From Pollutimonas thiosulfatoxidans (GTDB lineage: Bacteria; Pseudomonadota; Gammaproteobacteria; Burkholderiales; Burkholderiaceae_B), in the NCBI RefSeq assembly GCF_004022565.1, contig NZ_CP022987.1, positions 868,001-932,000 on the forward strand: a stretch of DNA of 64,000 nucleotides, given 5' to 3'. Each line of letters opens with the position of its first letter. The first letter of the stretch is position 1. This document shows positions 1 to 8,329 of this stretch, one piece after another. The notes below the pieces were generated by a model. It had not been told where the DNA came from, searched no databases, and saw only the letters and a list, made by a program, of their open reading frames with translations. A program made the translations under genes and the position numbers.

Positions 1-362
1 GTGCCAATCATTGCTATTACTGCCTGGTGGCGCACGGGCAGGCTGTGCGCAGCTTATCGGGCGACCCACAGTTAGGCGAAATGATGGTCATGAATTACCG
101 GGTCGCGCCGCTGGACGCGCGGCAACGGGCCATGCTGGACTTCGCATGGAAGCTAACCAAGACCCCCGAACAAGTCGTGGAGTCCGACCGCGAACAGTTG
201 CGGGCTGCAGGCCTGAGCACTGACGACATCTTCGATCTGGCCGATACGGTCGGCTTCTTTAATATGTCCAATCGGATGGCCATAGGGATAGACATGATTC
301 CCAACCCGGAATACCACGCTATCACCCGCCCCGAACCTTTCGTGCCACCGCCACGCAAGTAA
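1..362 (+). CDS. Peroxidase-related (AhpD-like) enzyme, C-terminal part
   Basis: The reading frame is open from base 3, so the gene starts before the window. The first visible residues contain a CYYC motif followed by LVAHG, the redox-active CxxC of the AhpD-like carboxymuconolactone decarboxylase fold. The remainder (LDFAWKLT, then a C-terminal NPEYHAI) fits the uncharacterised peroxidase-related enzyme subfamily. Members are small helical proteins thought to use the two cysteines in thiol-dependent peroxide reduction; the substrate here is unknown. About 120 residues are visible, somewhat more than half of the usual length. It ends 104 bp before an ABC transporter operon on the same strand. 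Confidence 0.75.
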   Translation, partial: ANHCYYCLVAHGQAVRSLSGDPQLGEMMVMNYRVAPLDARQRAMLDFAWKLTKTPEQVVESDREQLRAAGLSTDDIFDLADTVGFFNMSNRMAIGIDMIPNPEYHAITRPEPFVPPPRK

Positions 363-433
363 AGGGCTATATAGCTTCATCGTATAAACAAAGATCATAA
401 AAATTCTTGTGGCGACGTACTGCGAAAAGTAAA

Positions 434-462
434 GTTCGATATAACCAATTCGTAAATCGAAC
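434..462. promoter_or_regulatory. 7-bp inverted repeat upstream of the ABC operon
   Basis: GTTCGAT (434-440) and ATCGAAC (456-462) are perfect inverted repeats with a 15-bp spacer, ending 4 bp before the ATG at 467. This may be an operator or a leader hairpin that covers the start region. No clear Shine-Dalgarno sequence is visible before that ATG. Function is inferred from position only. Confidence 0.3.
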
Positions 463-466
463 GCAA

Positions 467-1240
467 ATGAAGCTGTCATTCCAGAATATAGAAAAGAAGT
501 TCTCGGACCTGAAAGTCATCGAGAACTTCAGTCGTGAGATCCAGGACGGCGAGCTCGTCGCCCTGGTCGGGCCGTCGGGCTGCGGCAAGTCCACGCTGTT
601 GCATATTGCTGCGGGCCTGGAAAAGCCCACCACGGGGGCGATGCTGGCCGACGGTAAGCCGCTGGACGGCCCGCACCCCGAACGCACGCTGATGTTTCAG
701 GAAAACGCCCTGTACCCTTGGCTGACGCTGGCACAGAACGTGGCCCTGGCGCTGGAGTTCCAGAAAGTCGACAAGCAAGACGCGCTGAAACAGGCGCATC
801 AATGGTTGGCCAAGGTCAACCTGCAAAGCTTTGAGAATTATTATCCGCATCAGGTGTCGGGCGGCATGCGCCAGCGCGCAGCCCTGGCCCGGGCGTTTAT
901 CTCGCATCCCAAGGCGCTATTGCTGGACGAGCCTTTCGGGGCGCTGGACGCCTTGACCCGCATGACCCTGCAGGATGCCCTGCGCGAGCTTATCCGCGAG
1001 GCCAGCCCCACCGTCTTGCTGGTCACGCACGACGTGGACGAAGCGCTGTTCCTGGCGGACCGCATCCTGGTCTTCAGCCAGCGTCCAGCCACCGTGCTGA
1101 AAGAATTCAATCTTGCCCATCACGAAAAAACCCACGATTTGTCGGAGTTTGCCCCGATGCGGCGCGAAATTTTAGGTCTGCTAGGCATACACGCCGAACA
1201 AGATGAAGCCGCAGCAATATTAGAGGAAGTCGAAGCATGA
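467..1240 (+). CDS. ABC transporter ATP-binding protein, NitT/TauT family
   Basis: This is the cytoplasmic ATPase of an importer of the nitrate/sulfonate/taurine type. In 257 residues it shows Walker A GPSGCGKST (about 35-43), a Q-loop (FQEN, about 77-80), signature VSGGMRQ (about 130-136), Walker B LLLDEP (about 151-156) and the switch histidine in THDVDEA (about 188). The ATG at 467 was chosen because family homology begins there (MKLSFQNI); the frame stays open 20 codons upstream. It overlaps the next gene by 4 bp (ATGA), so the binding protein is translationally coupled. Substrate cannot be read from the ATPase. Confidence 0.9.
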   Translation: MKLSFQNIEKKFSDLKVIENFSREIQDGELVALVGPSGCGKSTLLHIAAGLEKPTTGAMLADGKPLDGPHPERTLMFQENALYPWLTLAQNVALALEFQKVDKQDALKQAHQWLAKVNLQSFENYYPHQVSGGMRQRAALARAFISHPKALLLDEPFGALDALTRMTLQDALRELIREASPTVLLVTHDVDEALFLADRILVFSQRPATVLKEFNLAHHEKTHDLSEFAPMRREILGLLGIHAEQDEAAAILEEVEA

Positions 1241-2232
1241 AGTTATCACGTTTGTTGTTGCCGGTATTGGCGGCGTTCGCCATTGCCAGCCCGGCCATTG
1301 CGGCCGAAAAATTCAAGGTCGGTTATTTGCGCGTCATGGACGACGCGCAAGTCATTGCGGCCTACGAGGGCGACTACTACAAGAAGCATGGCCTGGACGT
1401 CGAACTGGTTGAGTTCAAATCGGGTACCGACCTGATCAAGGCAATCGTGGGCGGCCAGTTGGATACCGGTGTGTTGGGATTCACCAACGCGGCATCGTGG
1501 TCGTCCAAGGGTGCCGACCTTAAGGTGGTCGGCGGCGCGCAGCACGGGTTCCACGCCATCGTCGTGCGTGACGACAGCGGCATCACCGATGTGGCCGGCC
1601 TGAAGGGTCACACGCTGGCATCGCAGAAGGAAGGCAGCACGGCCGACACGGTGCTGCGAGGCGTCGTATTGAAAGATGCCGGCCTGACGCCCAAGGATTT
1701 GTCCATCATGGGTGTAAGCCCGCAAGTGGCGGTGCAGTCGTTGGTGGGCAAGCGTGTTGATGCTGCCTTCCTGTTCGAACCCCAGGCACGGATTGCACAA
1801 TTGATCGCGCCCGTCACCCAGATTTATGAGATCGGCGAGGTCTGGCCCTTCCCGTGCATGGTCGTCATTACCTCGGGCGACACGCTGAAGAACCGCAAGG
1901 AAGACGTGTGGAAATCGCTGGATGCCCAGCGCGAAGCCATCGACCTGTTGCAGAACCAGCCTGAAGAGGCCGCCAAGCTGATCGCCAGCTACTTCATCGC
2001 CGAGCCGACGCTCAAGACACTGAAGCACGGCGAACTGCCTCGCGAACAGGTCATTACCGACGCGATCAAGAGCCAGACCTTCAGCCCGATCCTGACGCCG
2101 GAAGAGCGCGCCCGTATGCAGGAAATCGCCGACATCATGCAAGAGCAGGGCGCCTTGAAAACTCGCGATGGCCAGCCTTTTGATGTCAGCACGATTATCG
2201 ATCTGGAATGGCAGGAAGCGCGCAAGCTATAA
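1237..2232 (+). CDS. ABC transporter periplasmic substrate-binding protein, SsuA/TauA/NMT1 type
   Basis: The 331-residue product begins with a Sec signal peptide (MKLSRLLLPVLAAFAIA, probable cleavage after AIAA). The mature part starts KFKVGYLRV and continues with a KKHGLDVELVEF segment and a DTGVLGF segment, typical of NMT1/THI5-like receptors. It should bind the transported solute in the periplasm and deliver it to the permease encoded downstream. Sulfonates, taurine, nitrate or thiamine-precursor-like compounds are all possible; no residue seen decides. The gene is coupled to the ATPase gene and is followed by a strong hairpin. Confidence 0.87.
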   Translation: MKLSRLLLPVLAAFAIASPAIAAEKFKVGYLRVMDDAQVIAAYEGDYYKKHGLDVELVEFKSGTDLIKAIVGGQLDTGVLGFTNAASWSSKGADLKVVGGAQHGFHAIVVRDDSGITDVAGLKGHTLASQKEGSTADTVLRGVVLKDAGLTPKDLSIMGVSPQVAVQSLVGKRVDAAFLFEPQARIAQLIAPVTQIYEIGEVWPFPCMVVITSGDTLKNRKEDVWKSLDAQREAIDLLQNQPEEAAKLIASYFIAEPTLKTLKHGELPREQVITDAIKSQTFSPILTPEERARMQEIADIMQEQGALKTRDGQPFDVSTIIDLEWQEARKL

Positions 2233-2297
2233 AATGACGCGCTTGCGGGTAATCCGCAGCGCGGCGTACCTGTCGTCAGACGGTATTTCTTCTTACT

Positions 2298-2325
2298 AAG
2301 ATGGCCGGCACATACCGGCCATCTT
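2298..2325 (+). terminator. Intercistronic hairpin inside the ABC operon
   Basis: AAGATGGCCGG (2298-2308) and CCGGCCATCTT (2315-2325) form a perfect 11-bp stem with the 6-nt loop CACATA. Only a short T-rich stretch (GCATTTT) follows. It lies between the binding-protein gene and the permease gene. Such hairpins commonly act as partial terminators or stabilise the upstream mRNA, giving more binding protein than permease; that role is inferred here. Confidence 0.6.
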
Positions 2326-2341
2326 GCATTTTCAAGCCCTC

Positions 2342-3115
2342 ATGAGCACCCAGATTCGAATTTCCGGCTTCAGAAAAAAAATAGCCATGCTTGTTGCCGT
2401 ACTGTCCATCCTGCTGTTCTGGCAGGCGGCAGCATGGTCTTTGCCCGACTTCCTGATGCCCGATGTATGGACCGTCATGGTTCGCTTGTGGCACGACGTT
2501 CAAAGCGGAGAGTTCCGCGATGCGCTCTATGGCAGTTTGTTCCGGCTGGGCCTGGGCTATGGCGCTGCACTGGCCTTTGGCGTTGGCTTTGGCCTGATCG
2601 GCGGCGTGCTGTTCTTCTTTCGCGAAGTGCTCAAGTCCGCCATCATTATCCTGCAGTCGATTCCATCGATTGCCTGGGTGCCCTTGTTCCTGATATTGAT
2701 GGGCTTTGGCAATATGCCCATCATCGTCGTCATTGCGCTGGCGGCGTTTTTTCCGGCGGCATTGTCGGTCATGAACGCGACCGAAAGCGTGCTTAATGTG
2801 CATGTGTCGGCGGCGCGAGTCATGGGTGCCAGCCGCTGGGACATGCTCAAGCGGGTGTATCTTCCCGCTGTCATGCCCGAGCTTATTACAGGCGCGCAGC
2901 TGGCCTTCGGCAATGCCTGGCGTGCCTTGATCTCGGCCGAGATGCTGATCGGTTTCGGACAAGGCCTGGGGCGCTCGCTGGCCTATGCGGGCGAGACCGC
3001 CGACATGGTGGGGGTGATGGCCAATATTCTTACCATCGCCATTCTGGCTACGCTGATCGACCAGGTAATCCTGGAGAACCTCAAGCGTCGCCTGTTGCGT
3101 TACCAATACGTGTGA
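2342..3115 (+). CDS. ABC transporter permease, NitT/TauT family
   Basis: This is a 257-residue inner-membrane permease with about six hydrophobic segments and the BPD_transp_1 EAA-like loop (SAARVMGASRWDMLKRVYLPAVMPE cannot be quoted whole: key part is AARVMGASRWDMLKRV, about residues 157-172). Together with the ATPase and binding protein it makes a complete importer. The ATG at 2342 gives MSTQIRI; a TTG lies 18 bp upstream at 2324 but would overlap the hairpin. The stop overlaps the GTG of the next gene. Confidence 0.88.
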   Translation: MSTQIRISGFRKKIAMLVAVLSILLFWQAAAWSLPDFLMPDVWTVMVRLWHDVQSGEFRDALYGSLFRLGLGYGAALAFGVGFGLIGGVLFFFREVLKSAIIILQSIPSIAWVPLFLILMGFGNMPIIVVIALAAFFPAALSVMNATESVLNVHVSAARVMGASRWDMLKRVYLPAVMPELITGAQLAFGNAWRALISAEMLIGFGQGLGRSLAYAGETADMVGVMANILTIAILATLIDQVILENLKRRLLRYQYV

Positions 3116-3936
3116 AGGTGGTGAACATGGCTGCGAAACTGCCATTTGGATGCATGAGCTTGCTGGCCGCCACAGTGCTCGCGCTTGCTGGCGGCGGGGC
3201 GGTGTTGGCGCAGGATGCCCTTGCCGGCAAGCAAGCCATGATAGTGGGCATGCATTATGTGGTGCCGCCTTTCGTGGGTGGCACCAAGGTGCGTACGCCC
3301 GAGGCCGTCGATACGGCGCTGGCTGAAGCACTGGCTGAGGGCATGCGGGCCCGGCTGGTGGCTGTTTCGACCACGCAGGTCGCCGCTACAGCTGCTGACC
3401 CGGCAGCGCCCAGGGCCAGCTTGATAGCCCTGGAGCCGCAGCAGTCGCTGCCTGCTACGCTGGTGACCATTCCTACAGGCTACAAGGCTGGTGCGATGGC
3501 CATCATGCGCACCGACACCGACATCACCTCGTGGGAGCAACTGAAAGGGCGTACAGTATGTCTGTCGGAAGGCAGCCGCTATGTTGGCAAGATGGCGTCT
3601 CAGTATGGGGCTATTGAAATGGTCAAGCGCGCGCCGGCGGATTCCTTGCTGGCACTGCGCATAGGCAGTTGTGACGCAGCGGTGCACGATAATGTGATGC
3701 TGGAGCAGTTGCTGACCTTTCCGGAATGGAAGAAGTTTTCCGCTCAGTTGCGACCCTCATCGGTCAGCCCGTTGGTGTTCGCTGTGCCGGCCGACGATGC
3801 TGCTACGGTTGCAGCAACGAAGCGTTTGGCCGCCGCTTGGAAAGCCGATAGCTATCTGGCCAAGCTGAATCAGCAAAGGGTGCGCGATATTGCCTTCGAA
3901 GTCTATCTGGACCAAAACGTGCCTGACTGCCACTAG
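3112..3936 (+). CDS. Second periplasmic solute-binding protein, family 3-like
   Basis: A 274-residue secreted protein: a signal sequence (hydrophobic LLAATVLALAGGGAV, cleavage near LAQ) is followed by a type-II periplasmic binding fold. The segment TSWEQLKGRTVCLSEGSRY (about 142-160) matches the conserved 'dL.gk.v.v..GS' region of family 3 (amino-acid-type) receptors. The GTG at 3112 overlaps the permease stop; GTG 3121 and ATG 3127 are alternatives in the same frame. Two cysteines are visible in the mature part (VCLSEG and IGSCDA). It is an additional receptor for the ABC importer upstream or works independently; the ligand is unknown. Confidence 0.75.
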   Translation: MKVVNMAAKLPFGCMSLLAATVLALAGGGAVLAQDALAGKQAMIVGMHYVVPPFVGGTKVRTPEAVDTALAEALAEGMRARLVAVSTTQVAATAADPAAPRASLIALEPQQSLPATLVTIPTGYKAGAMAIMRTDTDITSWEQLKGRTVCLSEGSRYVGKMASQYGAIEMVKRAPADSLLALRIGSCDAAVHDNVMLEQLLTFPEWKKFSAQLRPSSVSPLVFAVPADDAATVAATKRLAAAWKADSYLAKLNQQRVRDIAFEVYLDQNVPDCH

Positions 3937-3966
3937 CTTATACAGTGACAGTGGCGGGGCTCGATT

Positions 3967-5333
3967 ATGACCAAGGCAGCGCCCGCGTCACGTGAAGGCT
4001 TCTCTTCGCGTTTTGGTGTGCTTGCCGCCACCCTGGGCTCGGCTGTGGGCCTGGGCAACATCTGGAAGTTCCCTTCGCTGACCGGTGAGAACGGCGGCGC
4101 CGGCTTCCTGCTGATCTACTTGCTGGCCACGTTGTTAGTCGGTTTGCCCGTGATGATCGCTGAGATCACGCTGGGCCGACGCGCCAAGGCCAATCCCATT
4201 ACCGCTTTACAGCAATTGGCCCCGCGTCCAGGCTTGCCGTGGTGGTTGATAGGCGTATCGGGCATGCTGGCGGCGTTTTTGATCCTGGCGTTTTATTCCC
4301 AAGTGGTTGCTTGGGTGTTCGCGTATGTCGTCAAAGCCGCAGGGGTGGTTTGCTTAGTAGCGATCCGCGAGTGACCGAGGCGGCATTCGCCGCACTGGTC
4401 AGCGATCCGTGGCAGTCCCTGATCTGGCAGTGGATAGTCCTGGTCCTGATCGGCGGCATTCTTACGCTGGGTGTGACGCGCGGTATCGAGGCCATCACCA
4501 AGAAGCTGATGCCGCTGCTATTTTTGCTGCTGTTGCTGGTGTGCGGCTTCAGCTTGTCGTTGGATAAAGCGGCCGAGGGCCTGGCGTTTTTATTCAAACC
4601 CGACTTTACGCGTATTGATGCGGCGGTGATCCTGACGGCCATGGGCTTGGCGTTCTTCAAGCTTTCCATCGGCATGGGTACCATGATGACCTACGGCAGC
4701 TATTTCCGCGACGATCAGAACATCCCTGCAACGGCCTTGCGCGTCATGGTGGCAGACCTGTCCGTGTCCTTGCTGGCCGGTATTGCGATTTTTCCTGCCG
4801 TGTTCACCTTCGGGTTCGAGCCGTCCGTCGGGCCGTCCCTGGTATTCATTACCATTCCAGCGGTGTTTTCGCAGATCCCCATGGGCCATGCCCTGATGGT
4901 GGTCTTCTTTATCCTGACATCGATCGCCGCCATTGGGGCCATGCTGTCCTTGATGGAGGTGCCGGTGGCCATCCTGCACGAACGCCTGGGGTGGTCGCGG
5001 CGCCGCGCGACCGCCATCACTCTGATTTTGTTGTTGATTGCCGGTGCAAGCTGCGCATTGTCGGGCAGTGTGCTGGTTGACTTCCGTATATTGGGCTTGA
5101 CTATGTTTGACCTGTTTGACCGGGTCTCGTCCATGGTGCTGCTGCCGGTGGGCGGCATCATGATTGCTTTGTTCGTCGGCTGGAGCTGGGGCCGGGACAA
5201 GCTGCAGGACGAGCTTTCGAACCGCGGCGGCTTGGCCAACCGCAGGCTTTCAGCGCTGCTATTCCTGCTGCTGCGCTATGTTTCGCCGGTGCTTATTCTG
5301 CTGGTCATGCTACAGGGGCTGGACCTTATTTAA
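3967..5333 (+). pseudogene. Sodium:neurotransmitter symporter (SNF/NSS) family, frameshifted
   Basis: Two overlapping frames together encode one SNF transporter. The first (3967-4374) has the N-terminal family signature GSAVGLGNIWKFPSLTGENG. The second supplies the remaining membrane helices, to a stop at 5333. The break is at the run GGGG at 4342-4345: one more G would restore KAAGGGLLSSDP and a protein of about 456 residues, normal for the family. The protein would be a Na+-coupled amino-acid importer. A one-base homopolymer deletion can be a real mutation, phase variation or a sequencing error. All the other conserved sequence looks healthy, which favours a recent event or an error. Confidence 0.85.
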
Positions 5334-5339
5334 ACTGGG

Positions 5340-6272
5340 TCAGGCGCCTGCCACTGCCGCGGCCGGGTCGCAGGTACCCATGCCTTGCGAGTCTGCCTGG
5401 GTAACATGGCCGCCGGCCGGCACATCGTTAATAAGCCATACGTTGCCGCCTATGGTGCAGCCGCGCCCCAGCGTGACGCGACCCAGTATGGTTGCACCCG
5501 CGTATATGACCACGTCGTCTTCAACGATGGGGTGGCGGGGCAGGCCTTTTTCGATCTTGCCGTTGGCGTCGGTGGGAAAGCGCTTGGCCCCCAGCGTGAC
5601 CGCCTGATAAATACGCACGCCCTTGCCGATGATGGCGGTTTCGCCGATAACGACGCCGGTGCCATGGTCGATGAAGAAGCTGGGGCCGATCTGTGCACCC
5701 GGATGAATGTCGATGCCCGTTTGCGAGTGCGCCAGTTCGGACGACATGCGCGCCAGCAAATGCAGGTCTTGGTTGTAGAACTGATGGGCGATGCGATGAT
5801 GGATCATTGCCAGTACACCCGGATAGCAAAGCAGCACTTCATCGACGCTGCGCGCAGCAGGGTCGCCTTGGTACGCCGCCAACACATCGGCGTCCAGCAT
5901 GCGTCGTATTTCGGGCAAGGCATTGGCGAACGATTGCACACAGGCAACGGCCTTTTGTTCGATGTCGTTGCTGCTTAGCTTGTGCTCTCGTAGCTCGTAC
6001 TGAAGCTCGAGCCGAACCTGGCCCAACAGGGCGTGCAGGGCGGAATCCAAGGTATGGCCGATATAGAAGTCTTCGCTTTCCTGGCGCAGGCACAGAGGCC
6101 CCAGGCGCATGGGGAAAAGCACGCCTTTGAGGTCCTCCAGAATGCCGGCGATGGCTTGTGGTGAAGGAAACTCGCGGCCACCTGGCTCACGCGAGCGGTG
6201 TTGCGAGGCACGCCAGTCTTGGCGTGCGGATTTCAGGGAATCGACGATGGAATTGATTTCGAACACTGCCAT
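5340..6272 (-). CDS. epsC: Serine O-acetyltransferase, EpsC type
   Basis: The 310-residue product makes O-acetylserine from serine and acetyl-CoA, the first committed step of cysteine synthesis. An N-terminal helical part (about 1-170) is followed by left-handed beta-helix hexapeptide repeats: GIDIHPGAQIG, the active-site region FIDHGTGVVIGETA, VTLGAKRF, and a last repeat ending NVWLINDVPAG. The insertion after VTLGAKRF and the DHGTG motif fit the EpsC (NifP-like) branch rather than short CysE. The ATG at 6272 starts MAVFEINSIV with a GGAG about 12 bp upstream; the frame extends 27 codons further without homology. It is convergent with the SNF gene, 6 bp apart. Confidence 0.88.
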   Translation of the reverse strand: MAVFEINSIVDSLKSARQDWRASQHRSREPGGREFPSPQAIAGILEDLKGVLFPMRLGPLCLRQESEDFYIGHTLDSALHALLGQVRLELQYELREHKLSSNDIEQKAVACVQSFANALPEIRRMLDADVLAAYQGDPAARSVDEVLLCYPGVLAMIHHRIAHQFYNQDLHLLARMSSELAHSQTGIDIHPGAQIGPSFFIDHGTGVVIGETAIIGKGVRIYQAVTLGAKRFPTDANGKIEKGLPRHPIVEDDVVIYAGATILGRVTLGRGCTIGGNVWLINDVPAGGHVTQADSQGMGTCDPAAAVAGA

Positions 6273-6370
6273 GGGATGGTCTGCTCCGAGCCGGATCGGG
6301 GCGCTGCCGGACGCAAGTGGCGGGCTTACCGCTAATATGGTCTTGTAGCGCAATTATTGGACAATTAGCC

Positions 6371-6598
6371 ATGATACCAATCTATGCTCCAAAATCAGAG
6401 TCCGAAGCGGCCGTGATCGTGTCCTTGATGCAGGCCTATGGGGTTCGCTTCCTGATGCGCGGCGGCGCTTTCAGCTCGATGTACCCGGGGCCGATCACCA
6501 ATAGCCTGAATGCTCAGATGCTGATGGTCGACGAGGCTGATGTAGACCTGGCTCATCAGTTGCTCGAGCCTTTCGCGGGAGATCAAACCTCCGGCTGA
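6371..6598 (+). CDS. DUF2007 putative signal-transducing protein
   Basis: A 75-residue protein starting MIPIYAPKSESEAAVIVSLM. It has the DUF2007 pattern of a short alpha/beta unit, with an N-terminal strand followed by an amphipathic helix and a later 'MLMVDEADVDLAHQLL' helix. The fold is related to PII-like modules, but the family has no proven biochemical role. It starts 98 bp from the divergent epsC start, so the two share a promoter region. Confidence 0.75.
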   Translation: MIPIYAPKSESEAAVIVSLMQAYGVRFLMRGGAFSSMYPGPITNSLNAQMLMVDEADVDLAHQLLEPFAGDQTSG

Positions 6599-6662
6599 GT
6601 GCCATGCGTTACGATACGGGCCGCGGCAGGCGCGCGTTGCGCTGTCCGATTTCTGCCCCACC

Positions 6663-7562
6663 ATGACGCAAAAAATAACTCCTTCGACTGCCTTGCTGCT
6701 GCTGGTTCCGCCTTTGTTATGGGCGGGCAACGCCGTAGTGGGCCGGGTCGTGAATGATCTGATTCCGCCCATCACGCTCAACTTTTTTCGCTGGGGCATC
6801 GCGCTGCTATTGCTGCTGCCGCTGGGCTATTCGGTATTTCGCCGCGGCAGCGGCCTGTGGGCCGATCGCAAGCGCTATGCCTTGCTGGGACTATTGGGCG
6901 TTGGTCTGTTCAACACCTTGCAGTACATGGCGCTGCACACATCCACACCCATCAATGTGACCCTGGTGGGCGCCAGCATGCCGGTATGGATGCTGCTGGT
7001 GGGGCTGTTGTTCTTCCGTGTCCGTATCGCCATGCTGCAAATCGTGGGCGCCGGGCTGTCGATCACGGGTGTGCTGGTGGTGCTGGGCCAGGGCGATTGG
7101 CGCCAGTTGTTGCAGCTGCATTTTGTGGCCGGCGATATTTTCATGATTGTCGCCACCATCATTTGGGCCTTTTATAGCTGGCTCTTGATTCAGCCCAGCC
7201 GCAGCGACCATCTGCGTGCCAACTGGGCCGCCTTTCTTTTGGCCCAGGTTTCTTTCGGTGTGGTCTGGTCCGGCGGCTTTGCCGCCGGCGAGTGGGCCTG
7301 GACTGATGCCAGCATCCAATGGGGCTGGCCGCTGGCCGCGGCACTGCTTTATGTGGCGGTGGGGCCTGCCATCGTGGCGTTTCGCTGCTGGGGGATGGGT
7401 GTGCAAAGGGTAGGGCCCACAACGGCAGGCTTCTTCAATAACTTGACGCCGCTGTTTGCCGCACTGATGTCTGCCGCGTTTCTGGGTGAGTCGCCGCATA
7501 TTTACCATGCCGTGGCCTTTGCCCTAATCGTAAGCGGAATCGTGCTGTCTTCGCGACTTTAG
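6663..7562 (+). CDS. DMT-superfamily (EamA) exporter
   Basis: The 299-residue polytopic inner-membrane protein has about ten hydrophobic segments arranged as two EamA repeats. The first contains LLWAGNAVVGRVV and FFRWGIALLLLLP. The second contains AAALLYVAVGPAIVAF and the conserved FFNNLTPLFAALMSAAFLGE near the C-terminus. EamA proteins export metabolites, often amino acids or nucleotides; the substrate here is not readable. Its stop overlaps the stop of the convergent HxlR regulator by 4 bp. Confidence 0.88.
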   Translation: MTQKITPSTALLLLVPPLLWAGNAVVGRVVNDLIPPITLNFFRWGIALLLLLPLGYSVFRRGSGLWADRKRYALLGLLGVGLFNTLQYMALHTSTPINVTLVGASMPVWMLLVGLLFFRVRIAMLQIVGAGLSITGVLVVLGQGDWRQLLQLHFVAGDIFMIVATIIWAFYSWLLIQPSRSDHLRANWAAFLLAQVSFGVVWSGGFAAGEWAWTDASIQWGWPLAAALLYVAVGPAIVAFRCWGMGVQRVGPTTAGFFNNLTPLFAALMSAAFLGESPHIYHAVAFALIVSGIVLSSRL

Positions 7563-8224
7563 TCGCTGCCGGCCGGTGCCGGCAACGCGAAGCATGAGAA
7601 GAATCGCAGCAAGGCAGTCTTGTCGCCCAAGTATTCGGCCTGGCCGCTCGCGGCCATGAGATCCAGATCGGCCTTGCCATAGGCCAGTGACAATACCGTG
7701 GCTGGGTCGGCGCTAAGGACAGCGTCGGGCGCGCTTGCCGGGCCGCGGCCCACTTCCAGCTTGCCGCGGTCGACAATGGCAAAAAACGGTGCTTCGGCCA
7801 CCCGCAGTTCGATCGTGACACGCTGCTTAAGGGCGGCGGCCGGCGCAAACATCGCCTTGAAAGACAGGATGAGCGCGTCGGTGCCCAACGCCGCGCCGCG
7901 TCGGAATGTCGGTGACCGCACCCCCCATCTGGCCAAATTCAACACCAGCGGTTCCAACTCTGCGCCCCAAGGCGTCAGCTCGTAGACCTGGATGGAAGCG
8001 GGTGGCGGCAGTTTGCGCTGCTGCAGGATGCCGCTGGCTTCCAGTTCGGTAAGTCGCTGCGAAAGCACGTTGGGGCTGATGGTGGGCAGCCCCGCCCGTA
8101 TGTCGGTAAAGCGCTTGGGACCCAGCAAGAGTTCGCGAACGATCAGCAGCGCCCAGCGTTCGCCCACCAGGTCCAGTGCATGGGCGGCCGCGCAGCCGTC
8201 TTCGTAGCTTCGTTTTATTGCCAT
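7559..8224 (-). CDS. HxlR-family transcriptional regulator with SCP2-like domain
   Basis: Of 221 residues, about 10-100 form an HxlR winged helix: CAAAHALDLVGERWALLIVR, then GPKRFTDIRAGLPTISPNVLS, then LTELEASGILQ and YELTPWG. The segment from about 125 to 215 (VTIELRVAEAPFFAIVDRG, DAVLSADPATVLSLAYG) resembles an SCP2 sterol-transfer-like ligand domain. HxlR proteins bind inverted repeats and usually control an adjacent divergent gene. Here the divergent gene encodes a SnoaL-glyoxalase fusion and the shared 105-bp region holds a perfect 9-bp inverted repeat. Confidence 0.85.
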   Translation of the reverse strand: MAIKRSYEDGCAAAHALDLVGERWALLIVRELLLGPKRFTDIRAGLPTISPNVLSQRLTELEASGILQQRKLPPPASIQVYELTPWGAELEPLVLNLARWGVRSPTFRRGAALGTDALILSFKAMFAPAAALKQRVTIELRVAEAPFFAIVDRGKLEVGRGPASAPDAVLSADPATVLSLAYGKADLDLMAASGQAEYLGDKTALLRFFSCFALPAPAGSD

Positions 8225-8242
8225 AGGTTACAGTCTAACATA

Positions 8243-8284
8243 TTAGTCCTAGAACCATATTTGTTGGTTGTTTTGTAGGACTAA
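8243..8284. promoter_or_regulatory. Probable HxlR operator: spaced 9-bp inverted repeat
   Basis: TTAGTCCTA (8243-8251) and TAGGACTAA (8276-8284) are perfect inverted repeats, 24 bp apart, in the region between the divergent regulator gene (start 8224) and the gene starting at 8330. The 33-bp repeat spacing is about three helical turns, so bound regulators would lie on the same face of the DNA. Operator function is inferred. Confidence 0.5.
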
Positions 8285-8329
8285 GAGGTGGTAAAGTCCA
8301 CTCTCCAACCCACCATCGAGGAGACACTT

